Shown piece after piece: positions 44,641-53,411 of a stretch of DNA of 64,000 bases. The translations under genes were made by a program, and so were the position numbers. The notes under the pieces were generated by a model. It was not told the origin of the DNA and searched no databases. It worked only from the letters and a program-made list of their open reading frames with translations. The DNA comes from JAYODW01 sp038116745 (GTDB lineage: Bacteria > Pseudomonadota > Gammaproteobacteria > Ga0077536): positions 1 to 64,000 of the forward strand of contig JAYODW010000001.1 in NCBI GenBank assembly GCA_038116745.1. Direction: 5' to 3'. The first letter of the stretch is position 1; each line of letters starts with the position of its first letter.

Positions 44641-46002
44641 GTGACCGATCAACACCGACCGCCGGAAGCAGAGCGCTTCACTGGACATGGCCACGAATGG
44701 CGCGACAGCGACCTGAGCGGGGACGAAGCGCGGGTCGCCACGGAATGGGTCGAACGCCGTGTCGACCGGCGCTCAATGCTCACCGACAAGGATAGGGTTG
44801 AGGATGTCCGCGATGCGCTATGGGAGCTTGAGCGCGACGGCGAGATCGTGGTGCAGCGGGTAGAGGAGCAGCACGAAGCCATCTCCGTTAAAACTCTCTA
44901 TGGATGGGAAAAGCGCATTCCGACGCAGCAGCTGTGGCATCACAAATCCTGCGGTCAGTGCGGCAACATACCGGGCTATCCGGCGTCGCTACTGTGGCTG
45001 ATGAATGAACTCGGCGTGCGGTATCTCGACGAAACAGATCAGACCTCATGCACGGCCTGGAACTACCACGGGTCCGGCATCGGCAACATCGAAAGCCTGG
45101 CCGCCGTGTTTTTGCGGAATTTTCATCAGGCGTATGTATCTGCGCAGGCTGAGGGTAAACCGGCGGGCTACTACTATCCGCTGGTGCACTGCGGTACCTC
45201 GTTCGGTAACTACAAGGAGGTGCGCGAGTTCCTGGTGCACTCCGCTGAACTGCGCGAGAGGGTCAAGAAAATTCTCGGCAAGCTCGGGCGCCTGGTCGAT
45301 GGCAAGCTGCTCATACCGGAAGAAATCGTTCACTATTCCGAGTGGCTGCACGTCATGCGCGAACGGGTGGCAGAGCGCCAGGTGATAGACGCGTCTGCTG
45401 TGCGCGCCACGATTCATCCCGCCTGTCACGTGTACAAAATGATCCCGCAGGACGCGATCTACGACGACTCCATCCTTGACGGCAACCGGGTGGCGGTCTC
45501 CACAGGCATCATGCAGGCGCTCGGTACGCAGGTGATCGACTACTCGACCTGGTACGACTGCTGCGGATTCGGATTCCGCCACATCATCTCCGAGCGCGAG
45601 TTCACCCGCTCGTTTGCCATCGATCGCAAGATCCGGGTGGCGGTGGAAGAGGCCCGCGCTGACGTCATGATCGGCCATGACACCGGCTGTATCACCACAC
45701 TGGACAAGAACCAGTGGATTGGTAAGGCAGTTGGTAAAGACTACTCCCTGCCGGTTCTCGCCGACGTACAGTTCGCAGCCCTGGTGTGCGGCGCGCATCC
45801 GTTCAAAATAGTGCAATCGCATTGGCACGCCTCGGCCGTGGAAAGCCTGATGGAGAAGCTCGGGATTGACTGGGAGCGGGCTAAGAGTGAGTTCGAGGCC
45901 TATCTAGAGGACATCAAAGGTGGCCAGGGCGACAATCTCTACGATCCGCGCCGCATGATCACTTCGGGCCCCGGTTACAAGCGTCTGGTGGAATCAGCAT
46001 GA
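44641..46002 (+). CDS. shdrB1: sHdr complex subunit B1, CCG-domain protein
   Basis: HdrB-like subunit of 453 aa. In the C-terminal half the CCG-type cysteines are Cys262, Cys307-Cys308 and Cys350, but the final CxxC half-motif has only one Cys ('HDTGCITT'), and the N-terminal cysteines (104, 107, 137, 184) do not form a CCG set. It therefore looks degenerate compared with B2. The N-terminal 90 residues are charged and lack recognisable motifs. GTG start; the stop overlaps the shdrA start by 4 bp. Confidence 0.9.
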   Translation: MTDQHRPPEAERFTGHGHEWRDSDLSGDEARVATEWVERRVDRRSMLTDKDRVEDVRDALWELERDGEIVVQRVEEQHEAISVKTLYGWEKRIPTQQLWHHKSCGQCGNIPGYPASLLWLMNELGVRYLDETDQTSCTAWNYHGSGIGNIESLAAVFLRNFHQAYVSAQAEGKPAGYYYPLVHCGTSFGNYKEVREFLVHSAELRERVKKILGKLGRLVDGKLLIPEEIVHYSEWLHVMRERVAERQVIDASAVRATIHPACHVYKMIPQDAIYDDSILDGNRVAVSTGIMQALGTQVIDYSTWYDCCGFGFRHIISEREFTRSFAIDRKIRVAVEEARADVMIGHDTGCITTLDKNQWIGKAVGKDYSLPVLADVQFAALVCGAHPFKIVQSHWHASAVESLMEKLGIDWERAKSEFEAYLEDIKGGQGDNLYDPRRMITSGPGYKRLVESA

Positions 46003-47036
46003 GCGGTCCGACGCTGATCGTCGGCGGTGGACCTGCAGGCCTTGCTGCAGCCCACGGTCTGGCTGCCATGGGGCAGCGCTGTGTGCTGGTGGAGAAAGAA
46101 GACCGTCTTGGAGGCGCGCCGATCCTTTCGGGCTACGCCAAGCTCGTGCCAAGCGGCCTGTGGGCCAAAGACGCGATCGGCGGCATGGTGCAGCGCGTTG
46201 TCGATAACGACCGTGTCGATGTGCATCTCGGCACGACCGTCACGGCTTTCGACGGTGAGCTCGGAGCGTTTCGCGCGACCTTGAGTGACGGCACATCCCT
46301 AGACACGTCAGCTGCGATTCTGTGCACCGGATTCACGCACTTCGATTCAGTGAACAAGCCTGAGTGGGGCTTTGGCACTTTCCCCGACGTGGTCACAACG
46401 ACTCAGGTCGAACAGATGATTTCGTCCGGCCAGGGTATTCGCTGTCCCTCTGACGGACGTAAGCCGGAACGCGTGGCGATCCTGCTCTGCGTCGGCTCCC
46501 GCGATCGACAGATCGGACGTGAATGGTGTTCAAAGATCTGCTGCACCGTGTCGGCCAACATGGCGATGGAGATCCGCGAGGAGCTGCCGGACTGTCATGT
46601 ATACATTTACTACATGGATATCCGCACGTTCGGGCTCTACGAGACGAAGTACTACTGGAAAAGCCAGGAAGAGTTCAAAGTCAAATACATCAAGGCCCGT
46701 ATCGCCGAGGTCACCTCGGACGGCAAACGGGTGATCGTCAAAGGCGAAGACACCCTGGTTAAAAGACCCATCACGATCCCGTTCGATATGGTGGTTCACG
46801 CGATCGGTATGGATCCAAACGTGGATAACCGTAGCCTTTCGAGCGTGTTCGGCGTGGAACTGGAGAGCCACGGTTTCATCGACCGTGGTCCGTCCTACAG
46901 CCAGACCGCTGAGACATCCCGACCGGGCGTTTTTGTCGCGGGTGCAGCCACCGGACCGGAGACGATTGACGATTCGATCGCGCAGGGTAAGGCGGCGGCA
47001 CTGGCCAGCCTCTCTGTGTTGGAGGTTGCCGTTTGA
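45999..47036 (+). CDS. shdrA: sHdr complex subunit A, FAD/iron-sulfur flavoprotein
   Basis: Flavin subunit of 345 aa. The Rossmann motif 'VGGGPAGLAAAHGL' binds FAD, and Cys164, Cys177, Cys181 and Cys182 ('ILLCVGSRD', 'EWCSKICC') form the HdrA iron-sulfur site. 'GAATGPETIDDSIAQGKAAA' near the C-terminus is typical of HdrA flavin binding. Shorter than methanogen HdrA because it lacks the ferredoxin-like insert domains, as expected for sHdrA. It overlaps shdrB1 by 4 bp and the hyp gene by one base. Confidence 0.93.
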   Translation: MSGPTLIVGGGPAGLAAAHGLAAMGQRCVLVEKEDRLGGAPILSGYAKLVPSGLWAKDAIGGMVQRVVDNDRVDVHLGTTVTAFDGELGAFRATLSDGTSLDTSAAILCTGFTHFDSVNKPEWGFGTFPDVVTTTQVEQMISSGQGIRCPSDGRKPERVAILLCVGSRDRQIGREWCSKICCTVSANMAMEIREELPDCHVYIYYMDIRTFGLYETKYYWKSQEEFKVKYIKARIAEVTSDGKRVIVKGEDTLVKRPITIPFDMVVHAIGMDPNVDNRSLSSVFGVELESHGFIDRGPSYSQTAETSRPGVFVAGAATGPETIDDSIAQGKAAALASLSVLEVAV

Positions 47037-47917
47037 TGGCGGCAGCCGGGTCGGGGTTGCGCCGAGCGTCCGCTTCGGAACGCGGAGTCAGTGTGGCCCT
47101 CGACGGCCCGGACCTGCATCTCTCAGGCAGCCGTCTGCGCAGCGCGCTCCAGGCCTGCCTGGATGGATGCGAGGCGCTCGGTGGCGTGGAGCGCTATATC
47201 CATGCGCTGCGCCTGAAGTCTGAGATGTTTCAGGAGATCCTGCTGGAACGCGGCGTGGCGGCCATGGAGCGTGATGACTTTGCCGCGCTGTGTGCGTTCA
47301 TGGCCACCGTGCGGCGCCGCGTTGCCCCCGATCTGGAAGGGGAGGGATTCACGCATATGCGCCTGTCCCTGCAGGCGCTCATCAGCAATCTCGACGAGCC
47401 TGCGACAGTGGATCGGCGGATCGAGCAATTCTGCCTCGCCTTCCCACAGGATCGCGGGCACCGCTGGGTCCGCGACCTGGCGGCGGAGGTGCTGCACAAC
47501 CTGGATCCAGAGCGCTATCCGCTGATGGCCCGCTGGGTCTGGGATCGCGCGGCCAATACCGGTGCTCTGAGGGAGATCTGGTTCGCTGAGAACGTCGATC
47601 ACCTGACGCTCGAGATAGAGGATCACTACCCCACGTTTCTGATGCTGCGGCGGGAGTTGGCGGTTTTTCTATCGGACAGCGGGTTTTTCCGCGACATGCC
47701 TTTTTACGTGGATCTGCTGCTCGCGCAGGTCTATGCCGAGTACATCTGCGCGCAGGGTGGCAGCTACCTGAGGGCGGATTTTTCCTCGCCCGAGGATCCA
47801 ATGCAGCACACGCGTCGCATGCTTGGTCTGGACGGCGTCAAGGCCGGCTCCTCCCGCCTGAGAATGAAATCGATCGATGGCGCAGCTCTGGTGCTCGCCG
47901 ATGAACAGGAAGGCTGA
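47036..47917 (+). CDS. Conserved sHdr-cluster protein of unknown function (Hyp)
   Basis: A 293-aa soluble protein between shdrA and shdrC2, the place where type I shdr clusters carry a conserved 'hyp' gene. No signal peptide, membrane segment, Cys cluster or nucleotide motif is evident. The chain looks mostly helical ('LERYIHAL'-like 'VERYIHALRLKSEM', 'VDLLLAQVYAEYICAQG'), and it has Trp/His-rich 'RYPLMARWVWDRA'. The ATG at 47036 overlaps the shdrA stop (TTTGATGG); a TTG one codon earlier (47033) is an alternative. It is probably an sHdr complex component, but its job is not known to me. Confidence 0.85.
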   Translation: MAAAGSGLRRASASERGVSVALDGPDLHLSGSRLRSALQACLDGCEALGGVERYIHALRLKSEMFQEILLERGVAAMERDDFAALCAFMATVRRRVAPDLEGEGFTHMRLSLQALISNLDEPATVDRRIEQFCLAFPQDRGHRWVRDLAAEVLHNLDPERYPLMARWVWDRAANTGALREIWFAENVDHLTLEIEDHYPTFLMLRRELAVFLSDSGFFRDMPFYVDLLLAQVYAEYICAQGGSYLRADFSSPEDPMQHTRRMLGLDGVKAGSSRLRMKSIDGAALVLADEQEG

Positions 47918-47922
47918 GCCTT

Positions 47923-48699
47923 ATGCCTATCCATGAAGAACATCTGATTCGACCGGAAAATATCGTCTCGCACGATAAGCTCGAGATCGACGGCGTCGAT
48001 GTCTCCGGACACTGGAGTACCTTCATCGAATCGCGTGTGGTCACCGACTACAACGAAGACCTTCAGGATGAGATCGCCAGCCTGCCCGGGGGTGAGCACA
48101 TTCACCGTTGCTGGCAGTGTGGCTCCTGCACCAACTCCTGTACCGTGAATGCCGTCAACCCGGATTTCAATCCGCGCTACTGGATCTATCTGATCCGCAT
48201 GGGTATGGAGTCGGAACTGCTGCGTGACCGGGACATCATCTGGCAGTGCGTGTCGTGTAACCGCTGCACCTACGCCTGCCCGCGCGACGTGTTTCCTGAA
48301 GGGGTTATGAAGGCCACAGCGCACTGGCTCGAACTCAAAGGGCACACCCGGCCCAGTCCGTCGACCCACTTCGATACGGAATTTGCAGAGCAGGTCATCG
48401 CCACCGGGAAGATAGAGGAAGGGCGCATTATCCGCGGGTTTTTCCGCCGTACGGGGCAGAGTCTGAATCAGAGCTGGTTGCTGGAAATGGTGCGGCGGCT
48501 CCTATGGCACCTGCCCGCGGGGCTGCTGATCCGCATGGGGCTGGCCAATGTGCTCAGGCCGCGTACCCGCGGCTGGAGCAAGGCGCGGGATGCGCTCAAA
48601 GCCTACGTCGAAGAGCAGAACACCCATCATCGCCAGGCTTTGAAACTCGACGCGCTGGTCGACGAAGCGCGCGGCGAACTCGATCGCGTCGCGGGATGA
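47923..48699 (+). CDS. shdrC2: sHdr complex subunit C2, iron-sulfur protein
   Basis: Second HdrC-like subunit of 258 aa with two [4Fe-4S] motifs (Cys63, Cys66, Cys69, Cys73 and Cys109, Cys112, Cys115, Cys119; 'CWQCGSCTNSC', 'CVSCNRCTYACP'). The N-terminal 50 residues are specific to C2-type proteins; the C-terminal part is helical and basic. It starts 5 bp after hyp and ends 7 bp before shdrB2. Confidence 0.92.
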   Translation: MPIHEEHLIRPENIVSHDKLEIDGVDVSGHWSTFIESRVVTDYNEDLQDEIASLPGGEHIHRCWQCGSCTNSCTVNAVNPDFNPRYWIYLIRMGMESELLRDRDIIWQCVSCNRCTYACPRDVFPEGVMKATAHWLELKGHTRPSPSTHFDTEFAEQVIATGKIEEGRIIRGFFRRTGQSLNQSWLLEMVRRLLWHLPAGLLIRMGLANVLRPRTRGWSKARDALKAYVEEQNTHHRQALKLDALVDEARGELDRVAG

Positions 48700-48706
48700 G
48701 GCAGCT

Positions 48707-49645
48707 ATGAGCAAAGAAAAACCGGATTACCAGAAGGTCGCCTACTACCCAGGTTGTGCGCTTGAAGGTTCGGGGCACGCCTACAACCGCTCGACCAAGG
48801 CGGTCGGCAAGGCGCTGGGTCTGAAGCTTGAAGAGGTCCGCAACTGGAATTGCTGCGGCGCTATGGAGGTCAAGAACATTGACCCCAAAATTCAGACCTA
48901 TCTTTCATCCCGGGTGATGTCGATCGCCAAGAACGAGATGAAACACGACGTGGTTATGGCGCCGTGCAACGGCTGCTATCACAACCTCAAAAAGGCCGAA
49001 TACGACCTGAAAAACGACCCGGCCTCGCGGGAGGTGGTTGGAGAACTGTCGCGTAAAGCGGGGCATGCCGCCTACGAGGCGGGCGGGCTTGAAACGATTC
49101 ACGCGCTCGACTGGCTCAAGCAGGCGGTTGGTGAAGAGGAACTTGGTCGACGGGTGAAAAACAGCCTGAGCGGGGTGAAGGTCGCGAATTACTATGGCTG
49201 CATGTACACCCGGCCGCGGCATATCTTCCCGGAAAAAGATCAGGGCGGCGCCAGTGAATCTACGTCCAAACCGCATTACATGGATGATCTGCTTGAAGCT
49301 GCAGGCGCGGTTAACGTCGAGTTTCCGTTGAAAACCGCATGCTGCGGTGGTGCGCACACGCTTTCCGATTCCGACACATCTACCCGACTGGTGCTGAACA
49401 TTATCCAGGCGGCTGAGGCGGCCGGCGCCAACGTGATTGCGACAGAATGCCCCACCTGCCACTCCGGGCTGGAGATGCATCAGATCCGTGCCCAGACCAA
49501 TTTCGGGGTGGAGACCCGCGTGAAAATTCTTTATTTCACCCAGCTGCTTGGACTGGCTCTGGGCTTGAGCCCGCGGAAAGTCGGGGTGCACGAGAACGTG
49601 TCCGACTCGATGGCGTATGTGCGTGAGGCGATTACCCGACGATGA
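48707..49645 (+). CDS. shdrB2: sHdr complex subunit B2, twin CCG-domain protein
   Basis: HdrB-like catalytic subunit of 312 aa with two complete CCG sets: Cys17, Cys49-Cys50, Cys87, Cys90 ('NWNCCGAM', 'APCNGCYHN') and Cys165, Cys212-Cys213, Cys248, Cys251 ('ACCGGAHTL', 'ECPTCHSGLEMHQ'). In HdrB each set carries a noncubane [4Fe-4S] cluster, so this is the probable site of sulfur chemistry. It overlaps the next small gene by 4 bp. Confidence 0.93.
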   Translation: MSKEKPDYQKVAYYPGCALEGSGHAYNRSTKAVGKALGLKLEEVRNWNCCGAMEVKNIDPKIQTYLSSRVMSIAKNEMKHDVVMAPCNGCYHNLKKAEYDLKNDPASREVVGELSRKAGHAAYEAGGLETIHALDWLKQAVGEEELGRRVKNSLSGVKVANYYGCMYTRPRHIFPEKDQGGASESTSKPHYMDDLLEAAGAVNVEFPLKTACCGGAHTLSDSDTSTRLVLNIIQAAEAAGANVIATECPTCHSGLEMHQIRAQTNFGVETRVKILYFTQLLGLALGLSPRKVGVHENVSDSMAYVREAITRR

Positions 49646-50034
49646 CACTGGAAGCGATCCAGGCCGAGTTGGAAACGGCGACGCCGGGTGCCGATCGCCT
49701 GCTGCGGCTGGGGGAGCGCATTCTGGAACAATGGCTGATCGCGCACGGTAAAACGCCCACGGAGGAACGGCGCGAAGGCTTCAGACTCCTGGCGCTGCAT
49801 CGTCAGGGCGCTCGAGACGATGCAAGCTTCAACGCGTGCCGGGAAACCTGCAGAGAGCTGGTCTACCACTACAACCTGCTGACCTCGAGCCCGGAAGAGG
49901 CTGACGCGCAGCTGCTGCAGATGATGCGGTTCATCGCGCGGCACCTGTATTTTTTTGTCAGCGGGAAGCTGCAGGAAGCGGGGCTGGGGGATTTCTGCTG
50001 CGCCTCGCGTCCGCTGCGGAGAGCAGAAGCTTGA
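49642..50034 (+). CDS. Small unknown protein between shdrB2 and lbpA
   Basis: I do not recognise it. The 130-aa product is mostly helical and soluble, with a C-x3-C pair ('ACRETCREL') and a vicinal Cys pair near the C-terminus ('DFCCASRP'). It begins with a 4-bp overlap (ATGA) with shdrB2, so it is translated as part of the operon; lbpA follows after 67 bp. The Cys residues make a role in sulfur or thiol handling possible, but that is only inference. Confidence 0.75.
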   Translation: MTLEAIQAELETATPGADRLLRLGERILEQWLIAHGKTPTEERREGFRLLALHRQGARDDASFNACRETCRELVYHYNLLTSSPEEADAQLLQMMRFIARHLYFFVSGKLQEAGLGDFCCASRPLRRAEA

Positions 50035-50101
50035 TTTCGCGCTATTGTGCCGTCACGCCCCGGGCGCATATGTGTCCGCAATTGAAGCAAGGAGAACTGA
50101 T

Positions 50102-50551
50102 ATGCCTATCGTGAGAGGCTGCAACCTGCCTGATCAACTCCTCTACGACGTGGAGAACCACACCTGGTATCAGGAACTGGGAGACGGCACTGTGCGCATG
50201 GGGATGACGGCTGTGGCAACGGCGCTCGCCGGCGAGCTGGTGGCTTTCACCCCTAAGAAAGTGGGGCGCGGCGTGAAGGCCGGGAAATCCTGCGCTACGA
50301 TTGAGTCAGGCAAGTGGGTAGGTCCCGCGCGCGCGGCGGCCGATGGCGAAGTGGTTGCGGTGAATGACGCCCTGGTGGATAAACCCAACCTGGCGAACCA
50401 GGATCCCTACGAGATCGGCTGGATGATCGTCCTGCGACCCGAGGACTGGGATGCGGTCAAGGGTGACCTGACCCCAGGTGGTGACGTCACCGCCAAGTAC
50501 GAAGCCAAAATGGATGCCGATGCTTTTGCAGGGTGCGCAGCGGCGGGGTAG
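50102..50551 (+). CDS. lbpA: Lipoate-binding protein LbpA (GcvH-like)
   Basis: Swinging-arm carrier of sulfur intermediates for the sHdr complex. The 149-aa protein resembles glycine cleavage H protein, with the lipoylation site Lys71 in 'TIESGKWVGPA'. It lacks any nearby gcvT/gcvP, and lies at the end of the shdr operon. The ATG at 50102 is preceded by 'AAGGAGAACTGAT', a strong ribosome-binding site. The C-terminus carries an extra Cys ('FAGCAAAG'). Modified by the adjacent sLpl and LipS1/LipS2 enzymes. Confidence 0.93.
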   Translation: MPIVRGCNLPDQLLYDVENHTWYQELGDGTVRMGMTAVATALAGELVAFTPKKVGRGVKAGKSCATIESGKWVGPARAAADGEVVAVNDALVDKPNLANQDPYEIGWMIVLRPEDWDAVKGDLTPGGDVTAKYEAKMDADAFAGCAAAG

Positions 50552-50557
50552 GCCACC

Positions 50558-51646
50558 ATGGAAGGGCTTCGCGAAACAATCCTGGAAGCGAGCGACCTCT
50601 GGCTTGCGTGGGGTGGACTGGTCATCGGCATGGTGTTCGGGTTCGTGGTCCAGCGGACCAATTTCTGTGCCATGGGCTCGATCTCCGACATCCTCTCGTT
50701 CGAGGATTACAGGCGTTTCCGCGCATGGCTGCTGGCAATCGCGGTGGCACTTCTGGGCAGTCAGGGGCTGGCGCATGTCGGTGCAGTCGACCTGCTGCTA
50801 TCGATGTACCTGACCCCCAGCCTGAACTGGTTCGGAAATATTGTCGGCGGATTGCTCTTCGGCGTCGGGATGGTATTCGCTGGCGGTTGTACCAGCCGCA
50901 ATCTGGTGCGTGTGGGCGGTGGGGATATGCGTGCGCTGGTGGTGCTGATCGTGGTTGGGATAACCGCCTATATGACGCTCGGGGGGCTCCTCGGGCCGAC
51001 CCGTGCCTGGCTTGAACAACATACAGCTATCAGCCTGGACACGGGCTCGCAGTCGTTAGCGAGCCTTCTTGCGGTAACGGGCATCGCCTCAGAGCAGACG
51101 CTGAGCTGGCTGCTGACGGCCCTGCTAGCGATAGCGATCGGTATGTACTGCTTCAAGGACCAAGACTTTCGGACCTCGCCCGGGCACATTGTTGGCGGAC
51201 TCGGCGTCGGCTTGTGCGTTGTTGCAGCGTGGGGTCTGACCGGGCTTGCTTATGACGAGTTCGCTGATGCGGTGCGTAATCCCGTGTCCCTGTCCTACGT
51301 CCGACCCACCGGTGACACCCTGGAGTACCTGCAACGCTTCACCGCCGGGATGACCCCGGGGTTTGGCGTGGCGACCGTACTTGGTGCGCTGCTCGGCGCG
51401 CTGGCGGCAGCCCTTGTCAGCGGCAAGTTCAAGCTGATGGGGTTCGCGGATTCTGGTGATACCTTGCGCAACATCGGTGGCGCCGCGCTCATGGGTATCG
51501 GCGGGATTACGGCGCTCGGATGCACAGTGGGTCAGAGCATCGCCGGCGTTTCAACGCTCGCCGCGGGTTCCTTCCTGACTTTCGCGGCGATCGTGGCCGG
51601 CGGCGTCCTGGGCATGAAATGGATGGAAAAGATCCTGCTCGGATAG
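50558..51646 (+). CDS. YeeE/YedE-type sulfur-compound transporter
   Basis: Membrane protein of 362 aa with about 9 to 11 hydrophobic helices and the family cysteine motifs 'RTNFCAMGSI', 'GGCTSRN' and 'LGCTVGQS'. The E. coli YeeE relative takes up thiosulfate; related PmpA/PmpB-type proteins belong to sulfur-oxidation loci. Starting 6 bp after lbpA it is likely part of the operon, and may import the sulfur that SoxYZ holds in the periplasm. The actual substrate is inferred. Confidence 0.88.
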   Translation: MEGLRETILEASDLWLAWGGLVIGMVFGFVVQRTNFCAMGSISDILSFEDYRRFRAWLLAIAVALLGSQGLAHVGAVDLLLSMYLTPSLNWFGNIVGGLLFGVGMVFAGGCTSRNLVRVGGGDMRALVVLIVVGITAYMTLGGLLGPTRAWLEQHTAISLDTGSQSLASLLAVTGIASEQTLSWLLTALLAIAIGMYCFKDQDFRTSPGHIVGGLGVGLCVVAAWGLTGLAYDEFADAVRNPVSLSYVRPTGDTLEYLQRFTAGMTPGFGVATVLGALLGALAAALVSGKFKLMGFADSGDTLRNIGGAALMGIGGITALGCTVGQSIAGVSTLAAGSFLTFAAIVAGGVLGMKWMEKILLG

Positions 51647-51707
51647 GACGTCCCGAGACTCTGCGTTCTTCTCGACTGCCTGCGACCGCGCGTCACCACC
51701 CGAGCCA

Positions 51708-52361
51708 TCAAACCCCGCGACGGCCTTCGGCCAGGCCGTCGGGATGCAGGCTGCTGTGGGCGCTGGGACGCGTCATGACCCGCGCAAACCAGGCGTTCAC
51801 GTTGATCAGACCGGGATCAATTTCCTGACCGACGCCGGCGCCGAAGTCGAGCGCACAGAACAGAAGAATGTCGTTCAGGGTGAAGGATTCACCGCAGAGC
51901 CAGGTTTTACGCCCTATCAGCGGATCAAGCCAGGCCAGTTTCTCCTGCACGATCCGGGCGAGGCCCGCCGCCGCTTCCGGCAGGCAGGGCATCCGCGACT
52001 GAAACAGCTCCAGACCCACCGAATAGCGAAACGCGTTGTAGAGATTCTCCGTGATGTTGAGCTCTATACGCCGCTGCCACATCCGATGCTGCGCTTTTTC
52101 CAGAGGGGTGCTGCCGATCAGCGGCGGCGTGGGGTGGAGATCTTCCAGGTACTCGCAGATCGCAACCGTTTCCGCGAGATAGCTGCCGTCGTCGAGCAGC
52201 AGGCTCGGCATCTGGCCGCCAGGATTGTGCTGGTTGTAGGGCGGACGGCGATTTTCCGCGCCGAGAATATCGACTTCCTCGAACGGCAGCTCGAGCGCCT
52301 TCTCCAGCAGGAACATGCGCACAATTCGTGGATTCGGGCCTAATGAATTCAAAAGTTTCAT
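51708..52361 (-). CDS. Glutathione S-transferase family protein
   Basis: A 217-aa GST with the thioredoxin-fold N-terminal domain (start 'MKLLNSLGPNPRIVRMF', 'GGQMPSLLLDDGSYLAET') and a helical C-terminal domain ('GESFTLNDILLFCALDF'). The ATG at 52361 is chosen because 'AAGGGAAAAC' precedes it and nine upstream residues are unconserved. Convergent with the YeeE gene. Glutathione-related chemistry may connect to persulfide detoxification, but there is no specific evidence. Confidence 0.88.
   Translation of the reverse strand: MKLLNSLGPNPRIVRMFLLEKALELPFEEVDILGAENRRPPYNQHNPGGQMPSLLLDDGSYLAETVAICEYLEDLHPTPPLIGSTPLEKAQHRMWQRRIELNITENLYNAFRYSVGLELFQSRMPCLPEAAAGLARIVQEKLAWLDPLIGRKTWLCGESFTLNDILLFCALDFGAGVGQEIDPGLINVNAWFARVMTRPSAHSSLHPDGLAEGRRGV
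51719..51740. terminator. Possible hairpin terminator at the GST/YeeE convergent junction
   Basis: A perfect 8-bp stem (GACGGCCT at 51719-51726, AGGCCGTC at 51733-51740) with a 6-nt loop lies inside the 3' end of the GST gene, between two convergent genes. Minus-strand transcription meets only a short T-poor stretch after it. Sequence supports a hairpin; terminator function is a guess. Confidence 0.3.
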
Positions 52362-52400
52362 AGTTTTCCCTTGCGTAGCCAGCCGCACCGGCGGCAGATT

Positions 52401-53411
52401 TCAGACGTTAGTCAGCTCGAGTGCGCGTCGGAACATCGGCAGAACGCTGCGCGCATTGTGTTCCCAGATGGGATCGTGACGCTGACCTTTGCGATGCAGC
52501 TTCACATTGAGGCAGGAGATAGAGGCAAGCCGGTAATTCGCGAGCGCCTGGAACCAGTTGATCCGGTCAAGAGCCGCATAACCAGCCGAGTCGGCGTAAA
52601 TTGCACGGATTTCATCCGCCGGGAGCGGGTGTCGCGGTGTCCAGCCCGGTGTCCATACGAGAGGATCAGCCATCATGAGCAGCCAGCCAAGATCCAGCAG
52701 CTGCGCGCCGATCCCCGACAGCTCCCAGTCAATAACACCCACAAGACTCTGTTCGACGTACAGACAGTTGCCGGGTTGGTAGTCCCCGTGAAAAAGCCCC
52801 GTTCGTGCGCCGACGGGCAGCGTGTCCAACAACGCGCGCTCGCATTTCTCTGCCGCGGCAATCCAGGCGCTCTCAGGCGCCTGAGCGTAGATGCGCTCCC
52901 AGCGGGTGATCTCGTACTCGAGCGCCGTGGGTTGCTCCCACTGCGGTAGCTTCTCCTGCCAGTCAAAGGCGTGCAGGCGCGCCAGAACCTGCACAGCCTG
53001 CGTCCAGCGACGGTGGCAGTCCGCTTCTCCACAGGGCAGTCCGGCGACCGGATCGAGAACAAAGAAGGTCGCGCCAGGCAGGCGTTCCATCACGATGAAC
53101 GGCAGCGCGAACCAGGGGTTGTCATCGGTAGCGTAGGCCCATGGCACCTCCGGCACCGGCAGGCCATCGGCGCGCAGCGCGCGAAGCAACGGCGCCTGGC
53201 GATACACATCGGTATTGCCGCGTCGCTTGACGCCCCGGGGGGGTAGTTTGATCACGTAGGACTGGACAGTGCCGTCACCAAGATCAACGTCAAACAGGAA
53301 CGTCAAACCGGCGTGGCCATCGGAAGGCCGCACAGCGCACAGCGAGCCTGCAGAGCCCATTTCGCTGCGGACGAAAGCGTCCAGGCCTGAGCGAACTTCA
53401 TCCAAATCCAT
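52401..53411 (-). CDS. Phosphotransferase (APH/choline-kinase fold)
   Basis: A 336-aa protein of the aminoglycoside phosphotransferase-like kinase fold. 'FHGDYQPGNCLY' is the catalytic loop (Brenner-type HxDxxxxN), and 'GVIDWELSGIGAQLLDLGWLL' the DxD metal region. Acyl-CoA dehydrogenase-associated relatives of this group are called phosphotransferase family proteins; the substrate is unknown. It heads the GST gene, with 39 bp between. ATG at 53411 follows 'GGAGCCTCGC'. Confidence 0.85.
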   Translation of the reverse strand: MDLDEVRSGLDAFVRSEMGSAGSLCAVRPSDGHAGLTFLFDVDLGDGTVQSYVIKLPPRGVKRRGNTDVYRQAPLLRALRADGLPVPEVPWAYATDDNPWFALPFIVMERLPGATFFVLDPVAGLPCGEADCHRRWTQAVQVLARLHAFDWQEKLPQWEQPTALEYEITRWERIYAQAPESAWIAAAEKCERALLDTLPVGARTGLFHGDYQPGNCLYVEQSLVGVIDWELSGIGAQLLDLGWLLMMADPLVWTPGWTPRHPLPADEIRAIYADSAGYAALDRINWFQALANYRLASISCLNVKLHRKGQRHDPIWEHNARSVLPMFRRALELTNV

